From Ornithodoros turicata (taxonomy: Eukaryota; Arthropoda; Arachnida; Ixodida; Argasidae): 64,000 nt of DNA. The stretch lies in assembly GCF_037126465.1 (NCBI RefSeq), contig NC_088204.1:17924804-17988803 (forward strand), given 5' to 3'. Positions within the stretch are counted from its first letter, which is position 1, and every line of letters begins with the position of its first letter. Shown piece by piece: positions 11,510 through 22,605 of this stretch. The notes beneath the pieces were generated by a model. That model was not told the origin of the DNA and made no database searches. It was given only the letters and a program-made list of their open reading frames with translations. Both the position numbers and the translations under genes were made by a program.

Positions 11510-11539
11510 CATTGTTGCAGTTGCCTGCCGCATAAGTAG

Positions 11540-11696
11540 TTGCATAAACAGTATCCTGTCTTCTGATTTGCTGAAAACAGGAAGCGGAAAAGCCCATCTT
11601 GTAGATGCATAATGTATCCAGGACATGGCGCATCCTCCCATTTTGGTTGGCTATAGGAGCGGGCTGTGTGTTGAAGTTCCGTTTTAAGGGTGAACG
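11540..11696. mobile_element. Degenerate FB1 right-half relic
   Basis: The text TCTTCTGATTTGCTGAAAAC, TTTTGGTTGGCTATAGGAGC and TTGAAGTTCCGTTTTAAGGG follows the order of an FB1 right half with many changes. It lies 30 bp after the intact copy at 11261-11509. The left end is not identifiable. Confidence 0.55.
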
Positions 11697-12337
11697 AGTG
11701 GAAAAAGCGTTCTTATTAATGAGCGCAGGGTGCGCGGATCAACCGGCACACACACACACACCACATCAAGATTTCTCTCTCTCTCTCTCTTTCCATTAGC
11801 CACAATTAGGAGACCCCAAATTTGTGGAAGGGAAATCGGAGGGGAAGAGAGATGCCTCCAGGCGTTATTAATAGAGGCGCCCTCCCTTCCTTCATGTTGT
11901 TCGGACATGGCAATAATGGTCCGGTTAATGACGTCTCGTCTACAGTTTTGCGCTCATCAATTTCCGCCTGCACAGGGAGCCTTGTCTCTCTCTCTCTCTC
12001 TCTCGAGGAGAACCTCCTACTTGGGTAAGAAACCTTGCACACACAGATCGAGTGCTCTCTTCGTCGTGGAGTTCTAGGTTGCGGAGATTGCAATCATTAT
12101 TATCAATTACCAGTATACTAATAATACTGTCTTTTGTTCCGTCTAGACATACCGCATGCGCCGCCGTCTTAATGGTCGGAGACTAAATCTGCTTGTGGGC
12201 GGGAATTGGGGCAGTTTAGGGATTGATTGATTTATTGATTTGGTGTTTATCGGAGCGACAACAACGGTAGCTTAGAGAACCTGCACTCTACGCTCTAAAT
12301 CTAGCTGATTTACGAGATTGCAACCTCCTTGTCTCAC
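11697..12337. other. Simple-repeat-rich stretch, no gene
   Basis: It contains (CA)n at 11747-11761, (TC)n at 11774-11791 and (TC)n at 11985-12004. Open frames on both strands here are created by the repeats. Confidence 0.5.
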
Positions 12338-12425
12338 ACTATTTATTTATTTATTTGATGATACGTTGAGGGCCCTGTAAGGGCATTACATAACTTAAGT
12401 GGGGCACTTACAAGTATACAGAACT
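12338..12425 (-). mobile_element. Probable LINE 3'-end fragment
   Basis: Four TTTA units are followed by TGATGATACG, GAGGGCCCTGTAAGGGCATT and ACATAACTTAAGTGGGGC. Read on the minus strand this gives ...AATGCCCTTACAGGGCCC... ending in an A-rich TAAA repeat, the layout of a LINE 3' end on the minus strand. Assignment to a family is not possible from 90 bp. Confidence 0.4.
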
Positions 12426-12837
12426 GCTTATACAGGAAACGTCCAAATTATAGAATAAATAATTAATAAAATAATATAAAAGAACATAAATTTCAGTATT
12501 CTTCCAAAACATTCTTGATTGACTGTTTCTCTGTGACGCCACAGTATGCTAAAATGAATTTGAAATTTTGAGGAAGTATGAAGCCATGGGGTGCGCAATC
12601 TACTCACGCGTCCGCCAACACTGATAATCCGTGATCGATTTCCTCTCACCACGGCTGCTTGTAGTCTTGCAACGTGGGGCGGAGAGCGAAGACACGCGCT
12701 GTCGCTGGGAGACAGACGCAGAGAGCTCGCGGTGGCGTCGCCTATATTCTCGGGGAATCGGAAAGTAGGAAGTTTTGCGGGTTCTTCCAAAAATTCATAA
12801 AAGCGCGTAACGTACAAAGCGCGGGGTGCACGGCTTT

Positions 12838-12945
12838 TAGTGACAATCAACATAACCGCATAAGTGTCACAAAAAGGCATAAGTGTCACAAAAACGACGG
12901 TTGGTTAGAAGCGTGCTATGCGGTGAAGTTCTGTTCTAAGAGTGT
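12838..12945. mobile_element. FB1 partial copy (loop and right end)
   Basis: It carries a loop-like GTGACAATCAACATAACCGC, two AAGTGTCACAAAAA motifs, GGTTGGTTAGAAGCGTGCTA and TGCGGTGAAGTTCTGTTCTA, and ends AAGAGTG. Most of the right arm (the CGTACGCC to ATCAGGG portion) is deleted and the left arm is missing or unrecognisable. Confidence 0.65.
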
Positions 12946-12989
12946 GGTTTTGCTTTAAAGACAAAGTCAGATGTAGTTCTATACCCGCT

Positions 12990-13366
12990 GGGAAGGGCAT
13001 AAATACATTTTTTCTGTTATTTTTAATATACTGCAAATGCAAAATAGTTTGTTGAAGAGGTATTTCGATACTCTGCATAAATACTTTTCTATATGAGTAT
13101 TTAAATACAAAACATAAATACAGTATTTAAATACCGTAAGTACTACATAAATACTGTGAGGAAGATGTCATCTGGAACTACAGAAATAAATACCATGGAA
13201 CACACCAGTACCTTGTGTATTTTATAAAGTACTTACGAAGATAAATACCCGAAAAATTGGTATTTAAGTATAATTATAAATACAATTTTCAACCCTGTAT
13301 TTAAATACATAATATAAATGCATGTATCTGTATTTTAAATACAATGTATTTAAATACTGCCCACGA
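12990..13366. repeat. AT-rich GTATTTAAATAC repeat cluster, possibly a hAT-like MITE
   Basis: Many copies of TATTTAAATAC, ATAAATAC and complements run from GGGCATAAATACATT at about 12998 to a mirrored AATGTATTTAAATACTGCCC ending near 13360. Both ends therefore read GGGCA followed by an ATTTAAATACATT-like stretch. Such subterminal repeats occur in several hAT MITE families. A clean target duplication was not found: the 8-bp flanks CTGGGAAG and CACGAAAG agree at only five positions. Confidence 0.4.
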
Positions 13367-14924
13367 AAGAAGGGAAGGAAATACTACCCAAAATGAAATT
13401 CACCTGACCGTTTCCTTCATTTTTATTTAATTACGTATATATTTCGTGACTAGAAAGGTTGGTTAGCGTCGCATGGGCCCCTGAATCATAACACCCCTCA
13501 ATGTATACATAGCTCTGGCGCCGTAGGTAGATGAAGCCTTCGCGGAAATTTAATTACGACACTCTCGTACGCGGGCATTTTAACCTGCGCTCTACGAAAT
13601 TAAGAATACTTTCGAACAACTGCCTCCCGAAACCATATGCGACATTCGCACCGCACACCCAGCATATCCGCGAGCAGCAACTCATACCGGAACCAGGCAA
13701 GAACCGCGACATTAATAAACGCAGCCCGGCTAACCACACATACACACACACACACAGACACAAAATTATCTTCCCATATATATGCGGTGCGCCTCTCGTG
13801 CTGCAGTAGCAGCTCGCATTTATACCCGCGGTAGCAATCAATTTGCTGTCGCATTAAAATTCGCGTAATAGCCCGCGCTTAATCAAATTAGCGACCGACG
13901 GGTCAGAGACATGCCCGTCGGGCTTCCAGACCTACCGGCACGTTAAAGGAGGGAAAAACGAAAAGTAACCAACTTATAAACAAGAAAGCCGACCGGGGTC
14001 ACCAATTTGGGAGGACCACTCCCGACGAGTTCATGCATGCGGCGAAGATACGGGCTCGACGTAACTCGAAAAGATCGCTATCGCGGAACAGAGCGGCGAC
14101 ACGAGTGCTACGAAATCAATAATTACGCGCTGCAAAATAATAAGAACGGTGTATACGCGGCCGGATGCTTCACGTGAAAAAAAGTGTTGCAACCGAAAAA
14201 AAATGGCGCCCCGTTTTCTAAATTCTCGAGCCGATAGTGATCTGCTTTATCTGATGTGTCGCTATATGTTGCATCGAGGCCGTGGGGCACGTACGCTTTG
14301 TAATTATGCATGCGCTGCATTTGCCCTCAGTGTCGGTGGTTGCTGAAATTCGGTAGCCGTCTGAGGAACGTCGCGTATATATACGAGAGAAAAAATAGAG
14401 GAGCTAGGGACTTGCCACGTTGAAGGGCTTTGCTCATCGTAAAGTGTCATATATACAGTGCGCCTGTGGGAATGGTTGAACGGATTCACGAATTTGTGCG
14501 TCCCATTATAGCAGTCGCCGAAAAAGCGGGAAAGCGGCAGAGATCAAACCCCCTGCCTCTTCCTTTACAGTTCAAGTGGGCTTTTTTTTTATCTTTCGGC
14601 CTCAGAACCGTTGCCATTCTATTTTCTAGTCTGGTTATAGAGAGAGAAACTTTCAGGCATAGAGCGCGGTCGAAGGTCTTACCTTAGGTGCCGACCCTTT
14701 CTGCATTTCAACAAACGTGCCAGGGATTTTTTCTTTTATTTTTTATTTTTTCGACACGGTTCCGTGAGCTGTAACGACACCGAACATCTGGCCAATGGTA
14801 TTACCACCCATGTGGATTGAAAAAGGAGAAATACATTTCAGATCTACTGATTATCGTCTGCACAGCACCGCGTCCTTAGCTCAATTCCCAAGCATTTCAC
14901 TCGAAATCAAGGGGCCCTGGTTCA
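13367..14924. other. Stretch without recognisable gene
   Basis: A (CA)n run occurs at 13737-13757. The remaining open frames are short and unrelated to known families. A GTAAGA donor-like site on the minus strand (near 14676-14681) has only a weak acceptor partner, so no exon is called. Confidence 0.45.
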
Positions 14925-14929
14925 CCGGA

Positions 14930-15157
14930 AGAAGAAACAGAAACTACACTGCATAACACCCTCTGCACCAATCACAGCGCTGAATGATACAGTTGTTGCT
15001 TCTCATTTGACGAGAGAGCGGGACGTACTCTTTGACAATTAACATGCATGGAAATTGTCACAAAAGGGCGTAAGCCCTTTTTCAACTTGTCAGGGATGAG
15101 CACTCAATGTCAATTGCTTAGGAGCGTGTTATGCGGTGAAGCTCTGTTTTTAGAGTG
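14930..15157. mobile_element. Degenerate FB1 copy abutting the next one
   Basis: The text ACTGCATAACACCCTCTGCA, GAGAGAGCGGGACGTAC, ACAATTAACATGCATGGAAATTGTC and GGAGCGTGTTATGCGGTGAAG follows the FB1 order with numerous changes. It ends TTTTTAGAGTG exactly where the following FB1 begins CACTCTT, so the two copies are joined end to end. Both boundaries of its left arm are approximate. Confidence 0.7.
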
Positions 15158-15405
15158 CACTCTTAAAAATGAACTTCACCGCATAGCACGCTCCTAGCCA
15201 ACCATCATCTCGAATGATAGCGTTATCTGCCGTGATTTGTTGAAAACGGGAAGCGTACGCCTTTTTTGTGACAATTATGAACAGCATAAGTGTCACAAAA
15301 AGGCGTACGCCTCCCGTTTTCAACAAATCAGGGCAGATAACGATATCATTCGAGATTATGGTTGGCTAGGAGCGTGCTATGCGGTGAAGTTCATTTTTAA
15401 GAGTG
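15158..15405. mobile_element. FB1 foldback MITE, subfamily A, intact
   Basis: This 248-bp hairpin starts CACTCTTAAAAATGAACTTC and ends TTTTTAAGAGTG, with the same loop (ATTATGAACAGCATAAG) as the copy at 11261 and only a handful of differences from it. TG lies on both sides, and the left TG is the last dinucleotide of the preceding FB1. This is consistent with insertion of this copy into the terminus of that one with a 2-bp duplication. Confidence 0.9.
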
Positions 15406-16603
15406 TGTACTCATACACACGACGAGTTCTTCAATGATTCACAATTTGCCCAGTAGTAGAGGTTCCAACAAACAGATGGCGCTGCAGCAGCCATGGCGAC
15501 AGAGACTCCGAGTTAAATCGCGCTATAATGCATATTCTGCATTAAAACACACATTCAACGCAAATATCCGAAGCCACGATGGCATTGTATCTGCCACGTA
15601 CACAAAGAATTCAGTGACACGCTAACACACGCAACGCCGCCTTAGTGGTGACCTTCGACGGTTCGCCAAGAACAAGAAGTTACCCAAGAAAGTTACCACT
15701 TCTCTCCACCTGAAAAAAAAAAAAATGTTCCGGAAGTACGCGCCGAATCGCCTTATCTCGTCTCTCTGAGAGTCGGAGGAAGAAGCTGTCACCCACAGAT
15801 TCCTGGCCGTCTTTGATTCCTGTCGTCTGCAATCGGGAGTGAAGGGGAAGTTTCCTATCTTGCCGAGAGGGGTCGCTGCTCGTTTAAAATTAACGACCTT
15901 CGACGCGCCTGCTTTTAATGAAGGCGCTGAGGGTAGTGAGTAATTGCGCCCTTTCTCAATTCATTTCATCCAACATTCATCCGATCGCGGGGACTCTCCT
16001 CTGCTTCACAGGAGACGCTGGCTTCTTCTAAAACCCGTTCGGTTCTCCCAGCATCCGTCTCGTAGATTCCTTCTCGCAAAACCGTGTCCTCAACGGCGAC
16101 CGCTGCTGATTGCAGCTTCGGTCAGAGTGTGGCAGATAAGTAATACGCTATACGAGTAGATCAGCTATCCACGCAGCTCCCCAGCTCTCTTTCCCCTATT
16201 GTCCGTGGAACGACCTCATCGGTCCTCTCGGTCCTACACCGTTTGCGTGACTGTTACATATAAGTGCAGTGGTTCAAAAAGGAGTACAGCTCCCCTTTTC
16301 AACAAATCGGTACAGACAACCATATCATTCAGAAAGATGACTCGCTTTGATCGTGAAGTGCAGGACGTAGCCATAGCATAAAGTGGCGAGCATTCAACCG
16401 TATTTCGGTTCGTAATTAAATTTGTCTAAGCCAGAAGAATACTGCGAGTGTGCATACACATGAGAGGCAATCCAGTCTCCATCTTCCGTTTCTACTTCGT
16501 ATCATCCCCCCCCCCCCCCCCTCCCTTCTCTACATATCCTTCCTTTGTAATAAAACCCCATCTGTCTTCCAGGTGTGCTATCTTTTTGTTTTCCTTCCCT
16601 CAG
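15406..16603. other. Gene-poor stretch with an FB1 relic and a poly-C run
   Basis: 16275-16345 carries the FB1 fragments AAAAAGGAGTACAGCTCCCC and TTTTCAACAAATCGG, and nothing else of that copy remains. A C15-16 run starts near 16506. Two acceptor-like pyrimidine tracts ending TTCCAG (16572) and CCCTCAG (16603) lead into the candidate exon that follows. Confidence 0.5.
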
Positions 16604-16646
16604 CAGCATTATGAAACGTGCCCTGTCCGCGTTCCTGGCAAGAAAG
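16604..16646 (+). CDS. Candidate initial coding exon (MKRALSAFLARK)
   Basis: A strong acceptor-like tract (TTTTTGTTTTCCTTCCCTCAG, 16583-16603) precedes seven bases, CAGCATT. An ATG at 16611 then opens 12 codons (MKRALSAFLARK), and a full-consensus donor GTGAGC starts at 16647, leaving phase 0. Good signals on both sides of a short start-containing exon suggest a gene with a 5' untranslated exon upstream. No family is recognisable from 12 residues. The basic-hydrophobic start could be a signal anchor or a transit peptide. Chance occurrence in 64 kb cannot be excluded. Confidence 0.3.
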
Positions 16647-18779
16647 GTGAGCCCTGATAACGAGCTCTCGCGAAATCACGTTCTCCAACGAGACTTACCC
16701 TCGAGCGAGAAAGCTCGTCCTTTCGCTTCCGGAAGAAGACGAAGTTACTTCCGCCGACCCGCGCACACGGAACGAAGGCAGAAAGGAAGGGAACCTTCCG
16801 GCAAGGCGGCGGCGTAGACTGGGAGGGGGGGGGGCATCTCATTTATGTGCGCCAAGAGCATGTGAACGAGATTATTTCCAACAAGACCCATGGGATCGAG
16901 AGTCCTGCTCCGGTGGGCGCCGGATAGGAGCAGGTCAGCGAGGTAGCAAAGACATTCAATCGTCACTCGAGTGAAAGGACACTTTTTTTTATCCGTTCAA
17001 GGGGCTAAAGTGCTCAAGTGGGTAGGGGGCGGAAATAGAGAAAGGGAGTTAATATCCCGGCGAATTTCCGAGGTCTCCGCTTCGGTGGAGGCGATTGGTG
17101 CGGCTCGTAGCGGTGGTTGGGTGCGGTCATCTGTGGGTCAGTGCAGAAAGGAAATTACCAAAAAAGAGAGGGCGACGAGACCAGGCCTTTCCCCGGTTCC
17201 TTCTTGCTATGTATACTTTTAGTTCTCTTTTATGAATGTGCTGAAGAAAATGCTCCACGCTGTGTGGCTTCACCAATACGACTCCTTTGAATTCAAAGGA
17301 CGCTGGCGGCTGGACCCCAAGCGTTTCTCTGACTGCCGCTCTCAGCATGTCGTGTTTTGTACTAACCGTTGAATCAGCATACGGAATTTATGTCGCGTGA
17401 CCTTGGGAGGTGCGGCGAAAACCTGGCTGAAACGTAGACAGAACAGGATAGAATGATACTGTTATCAGTCGCGATTTGGTGAAAATGCGAGTACCTTTTC
17501 TTTGTGACAATTAACGTAATTGTCGCATTGTCATGTTTGCTATGCGTCTGACTGTGCGACCTCGTACCCGCGACTAACGACGGGCTTGGTTTATTAATTT
17601 CCAGGCGTCGTTCCCTTGAGCCTCATGGAAGCCCCCGAAGAGGGACAGCACGCACACACTCGTTCCTTTCATGTTCCCTTCATTCACAAGGAAAATTGAT
17701 ACATGGGCCTTGTTTGCACCAGCCGGCCTATTGCTCTCCACATTTTCTTCTTCTACCACCATCCGCATCATCATTGTCATTATCGTCAGCTGGCTTGTCT
17801 CACTCTGTTTATTACATTCTCTAATTCGTTTCTTTTATGTCGCAGGGCTCCTGCAGGCACACCTGATGAGCGTCGTTTCAAAAACACTTTTGCCTTTAAA
17901 AAGAAAAGAAAGAAAAAAAATAGAGCCCTCGTGGGCCCTCATCATTTCCACTCAAAGCAGTCGTTTCCTCGATGACTTCATCGCGTCGAATTACACAGCC
18001 GACCCTACTATATACACCCTGCCCTATCCAATTTGCATAGTTCCGAAAAAAATAAATAAAAATACCCCGTCCTCGCGGATACTGTAGTTGCTACCTGCTC
18101 TTGCAACGAACGTCCCATTTTTTTATTTTCCTTTTTCGGTGAAAACTTATTTATAACACACCATATGATGAACCACTCTTTTTGCTTCGCGTGTCGTTCG
18201 TGATTGATTCCTCATATTTCGTTTCGCAGCGCCCTTACTGGTAAAAGAAAAAGAAAATGAGAGGAAAATAGTGTAACCGCAAAAAAACCTGGAGCATAAT
18301 AACGAGATATATATATAAGGACCAGGACCAAAAAATTTCTTCTCCCATCACCTTCCTCGAGAAGCAGCGCGGCAGCTTTTTCGCCGTAGGCTAGAATCTC
18401 GAGAGTATGATTATTAAAAACAAACGAGTAAAAGAGTGAGAGAGGGAGAGGAAAAAGAACAAGAGGGATAAAGCAAGGGAGCAAATGAGGATTTGGCGCA
18501 GCATTTGCGGCCACTCTGTCACGCGTAGGATGGAATAACAGCGGCCATTTTTTTATAACCCTTTTATAATTTCTTCCTCTTCTTTTTCTGTCCTACGCGA
18601 CGGTTCCCACGAACTACGAAGCGATAATCGATTAGCGAGGGTTACCTGGAAAACCAGAGATGGAAAACGCCTTCGAAGAAATTGAACGCCGAGGACCCAC
18701 CAATGAACGAGAAAAAAAGTACTCCTATGCAGAAAAGGCAAAGACTCTTCTCCCTTTTTCTTGTTGTCGTTTCGTGCTA
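16647..18779. other. Stretch without recognisable gene; FB1 relic at 17455-17550
   Basis: 17455-17550 holds AATGATACTGTTATCAGTCG, ATTTGGTGAAAATGCGAGTA and GTGACAATTAACGTAATTGTC, remnants of an FB1 mid-section. Elsewhere open frames on the plus strand (17671-18087) are built from low-complexity pyrimidine text and contain no motif. Confidence 0.45.
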
Positions 18780-18970
18780 CAGTCTAAGAGAAATAATTAG
18801 ACCAATTTTAGTCCATTTGCGACCACTGCCACAAGCATTAATTCTTTCTGGGACCAAATGCAGGGAAGTATGTGCGAAGTTTAGGGACTATTTGTTTATA
18901 GTGCTCGGGAGTAAATTTCAGGGACAGGGGACTAAAAGCTTTAACTACTTTCTTTTCTTTTCTTCGACTG
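18780..18970. mobile_element. Short TA-flanked MITE related to the 27377 element
   Basis: It is flanked by TA at 18778-18779 and 18971-18972. The ends read CAGTCTAAGAGAAATAAT and, from the right, CAGTCGAAGAAAAGAAAAG. Its right part (GGGACTATTTGTTTATAG, GGGAGTAAATTTCAGGGA, GGGGACTAAAAG) corresponds to the reverse complement of the left part of the element at 27377. At 191 bp it is a deletion derivative. No coding capacity. Confidence 0.65.
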
Positions 18971-19982
18971 TATATCTAGTGACGTAGCGAAGGCCTTGTG
19001 TCACTTTTTTGCGCTTCTATATTTCAAGGTCTTTCGAATCGTGCTCGTAAAACTAATGCTAACACCGATAGCATACCTTACACACACACACACACACACA
19101 TAAAAAAAAGAAAGAACGGCAAGAAAAAACGAAACACCATCCGCGTTGACCAGAAATAAAGCGACAATCACTGGTATAGTCCACGACACAACTGCACACA
19201 AGCGCATGTAAAGACCACTGACAACCATAAAAACGGGAGGCATTTTGGAGAAGACTCGCAACATCATATCTCAAAACTATTACTTCTCTACTGGGCATCC
19301 AAACGCATACAGAAAAGACCCCGACCATTCCTTCTCCTTCGAAGCAAAGAGCGAACAACGGCAAATGAAAGCTGAAACCGAGCAAGGCTAATAATATACG
19401 TTTCCTTCGTTGCACGTACACGGGAGCACGGAAGACAGTCCGGAACATTAGAACGGAGGCAATCTGACTACCTATACGCTTGGTCCCTGAAAAAAAAAAA
19501 ATAATAAAAATAAAGGAAACGGTAAAACGTGCCTCTTCTAAAGCATCCTTTATGCTGGAGACAGTCCGTATTGCTCTACCCGGACCTTAATGGGCCAACG
19601 ACCAAAATATATGTTGCAGTCACGAACCAAATGTTTTTCTTTTTCTTTTCTTTTTTTAATGTTCGTTCACTTCGGAACGATTTTCTCTGCGCCTCGGTAA
19701 ATACTGCGAGGGAGAGTACGATATAACGCAGCCACAGGTCGTATTGCAAGAAATTTGAACCCACGCGGAAAACGTTCCCGCGGGAACAACAATAGCATAT
19801 AAATACAAACTCGAGTTGCAATGCGTAAAAAGTACATGTTGCACAACTACATACTTTGAAAACGAACTTTTTTTTTCCTTCGGTTTTGTTTCCTCACCGT
19901 TAGCGAAACAAAGGAAATATATAGCATGTGCACGGATGGGTCCTTGCTTCTGAGGGCATCGTTACATATCGCGTGGGATTGC

Positions 19983-20013
<31 letters not shown>

Positions 20014-20163
20014 TACCCGCTGTTTTCTTGTGTTTACGACCGTTGTGTTTCGGCTCGTTTTCGGCGGGTTCAATGCTGTCGAGTACGCTTGAGGATGTGG
20101 AGTTTTACCTTGTCCAGAGCACGGAATCGGGGACGTAGTTCCTCGATGTATATGTAGACCAAT
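18971..20163. other. Stretch without recognisable gene
   Basis: (CA)n at 19079-19100 and poly-A/T runs near 19489 and 19982. The minus-strand open frames around 19001-19448 are hydrophobic because they read through these repeats, and no family fits. Confidence 0.45.
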
Positions 20164-20196
20164 ATGGTTGATGGTGGACGGCAACCGTCAGAAAAG
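20164..20196 (+). CDS. Candidate initial coding exon (MVDGGRQPSEK)
   Basis: An ATG at 20164, with an in-frame TAG three codons upstream, opens 11 codons (MVDGGRQPSEK). A textbook donor GTGAGTAAA begins at 20197, leaving phase 0. The upstream 20040-20160 stretch has no evident TATA box. The following intron-like sequence carries a long TTTCTTTCTCTCTC tract near 20260-20290. Eleven codons are too few to identify a protein. It is listed because the donor is a full match and the frame is clean. Confidence 0.2.
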
Positions 20197-21690
20197 GTGA
20201 GTAAATATATCGTCCTGGCATTGGAAAGAAACGTTATTTTCACGTAGAAGACGTTATTTCTTTCTTTCTCTCTCTCTCTCTCATTTTTTTAAGGTATTCC
20301 GCATGGTTTGCTTTGTCCCGTTGCAATGTCTGGAAGTTTTAGGAACCCTGTACCGTGAGCGCGCCGCGACAACGATAGTACAAAGGAAGTTCTCAAAGAT
20401 CAGCAACGCGACGTCAGCCGCTTCAGAGGAACAAGGCGACGGCCTTGTCATGTTGCCATCTTTTCAGTACCATCATCGTCGTCACCATTTATCCGTTGTT
20501 GTTTTCGGAACCGATGCACTGCTTGCAGCACGCTTGTCTGAAATCAGCACCCCGTAGTTTATCCCATCTCAAATCTCCAGGAGTTGCAAGATCATTTATT
20601 ACGAGTAATAAACACTAGCAGCCCACTTTAAATACAATATTGGCACAATATTTTCGAGGGCAACCAAGGAAATATGGGCTGCAGAGGTACTTACAGGCGA
20701 TTTCAGACAAGCGTGTCGCGAACAGTACTTGCGAGCAGGATAATTAAACGACGCGACGAACAAAAAAAGATAACCGATAACAGCGGAAGGGCGCAGACTA
20801 GCTGGTTCATAATGTTAAATTAACAGACAACAATTTCTCAGTTTCTCTCTCTCTCTCTCTCTCTGAGAAATTGTTGTCTGTCAATTTCCCCTGCCTCGAG
20901 TCTCCTCATGGTCAAAAAAGATAACCCACGTCTACAACTCTGTTAGATCGTGCTTCCATATAAAGACTCGCAGTGACATTGCCTTATCCGCACACACCAG
21001 GCAAAGCCGTTGTCTCTTCTGCAAGACAATGAACCGGGCCTCGGAAGGAGTAAGCTTCCGCACACATCAATACCAATTACATTGCAGACAAACAGCGCCA
21101 AATCACAGTCCTTGCTTTCCTCTCTGTTCTTTTTACAGCGGCCATCGAATCAAAACGTCGTCTTTCGCGATCGTCGTGAAATCATCGTTATAAGCGATAT
21201 CATCCGCTGCCCTCTACCTCGCATAATACACGATTAACCCCTTCCGGTTCAAGGGCCGGCCGCTCGACAGTGAAACAGACAAGTGGACGAGCAAAACTCT
21301 CGCATAATAACAGGCGCGCGATAGTAGAAAACATCTCAAATGGCTGTCCGTGTCCATGTCGAGGGCAGAGACTGCAGCTGAGCGTAGCGCGGAAGCTGCC
21401 TTTTGTGCCCGCGTTGGATTTCAGTCGTAATTGCCGAGAGAGTCATGGGAGAGGGGGATCCCAAACGGGGAGAAGAAAAGTTGACCGTGTGTCGATTATA
21501 TGCGCCACTGAGAACATGCAGGGGAGAATCGAAAGCTGTTTTTCAACATGATATAAAGGTGTGCGAGTGTAATTTTCTGCACTGTGAGTGCGAGGCTCAA
21601 CAGTTCGAACGACAATTATCCAGCCATCGACGTTGCATTGAATAAGGAGCTGAAAGTGTTTTCGTGCCGGGCTAGTACGGGGCGTTATAA
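20197..21690. other. Stretch without recognisable gene
   Basis: Apart from the hairpin at 20819-20885, no repeat boundary or exon was found. (TC)n lies at 20264-20283. Confidence 0.45.
20819..20885. repeat. Inverted repeat with a CT-repeat loop
   Basis: Left arm 20819-20841 and right arm 20863-20885 are 23 bp with one mismatch. Their core is ACAGACAACAATTTCTCAG and its complement. The 21-bp loop is almost pure CT. Transcribed, it would make a stable hairpin. It could be a microsatellite trapped in a small foldback element. Confidence 0.75.
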
Positions 21691-21692
21691 TA

Positions 21693-21970
21693 CACTCGAA
21701 GAAAAAAGGGTGTGAAAAGGTGGGAACTTCTGTAGTTACCACCTTTGTCAACATAGCGTCTGATAAAGGGTGTAAAAGGATGGTAAAAGCAATTATCATA
21801 TATCCAAATTGCTACAAAAAGGCGTACGCCCCCCTCGCTCACCGAATCAGAAGCGGTAACCCTATCATTCGTAGGTAGCAGGTAGAACTTTGCCACGTTT
21901 TAGGCACAACATATGTGACAACTATTACGTCCTAAAAGGTGTAACTGCTCCACCCTTTTTTCTAAGAGTA
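21693..21970. mobile_element. TA-flanked MITE carrying an FB1 subfamily B segment
   Basis: It is flanked by TA at 21691-21692 and 21971-21972. The ends read CACTCGAAGAAAAAAGGGTG and, from the right, TACTCTTAGAAAAAAGGGTG. Between about 21784 and 21875 lies text almost identical to the centre of the FB1-B copy at 10987 (GCAATTATCATATATCCAAA, GGCGTACGCC, CGAATCAGAAGCGGTAAC), without FB1 ends. The MITE therefore holds an internal fragment of another family. No coding capacity. Confidence 0.65.
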
Positions 21971-21972
21971 TA

Positions 21973-22605
21973 TAGGCGTAAGGAATGGAATAAAGTTAAT
22001 CGATAACAGAGGAACGACTATAGACGTGATGAAATGCACGCACACAGCGAATTTTTTACACCTTTCCGAGCGTAAAACACCCCTTTTACAACTTCCATGG
22101 TGTGAAAATGGTGTGTTTATTGCTTCTTTTCTATTTTTTTATTCCGTGTGCTGAGCTGAATGGTGTAATAACAGTACGGAGTTTTTGTACATCGGAAGGG
22201 CGTTCACGAGCCGAAAACATGGTAAACCAATCACCCTCTTTCTTTGGAGCGAGTGACATCGCATTGCTAAGCTTGGATTTGATAGCTTCCTTTATCGTAT
22301 GGTTTTCGTAGAATTCTTCCGATGCACTAAATCTTGTTAGTGTCGAAAAAAGTATTTGCAAAGCAGTGGAACAGTGTTTTAAATGGAAAATGTGAAATGG
22401 AAATGTGAAACGTGAAACAGTGTTTTAAATGGAATACACCCCCCTGAAATGGTGTCTTATGTAGAACATATACCCCTTCGAAATGGCGCCTTATGTAGAA
22501 TATGCCATTCAGAAGGTTATTTTACAAAACGCTCTTGGCACAGCTTGATACCCCTCACCTGCTGGATGGGATTGGATTTGATTGGATAAAAATGAAATTG
22601 ATATA
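21973..22605. other. Relics of GAAATGG/GTGTAAAA repeats
   Basis: 22050-22120 resembles the AAAGGGTGTGAAAA text of the preceding MITE. 22370-22440 repeats GTGTTTTAAATGGAA twice. 22446-22512 holds two units of about 34 bp, GAAATGGTGTCTTATGTAGA and GAAATGGCGCCTTATGTAGA, also seen diverged at about 33068-33150. No gene. Confidence 0.5.

Noticed and set aside
15237..15437. Frames containing KKAYASRFQQIRADNDIIRD, seen at several places
   Set aside because: The same peptide recurs because FB1 arms are repeated. It is a MITE translation, not a protein family.
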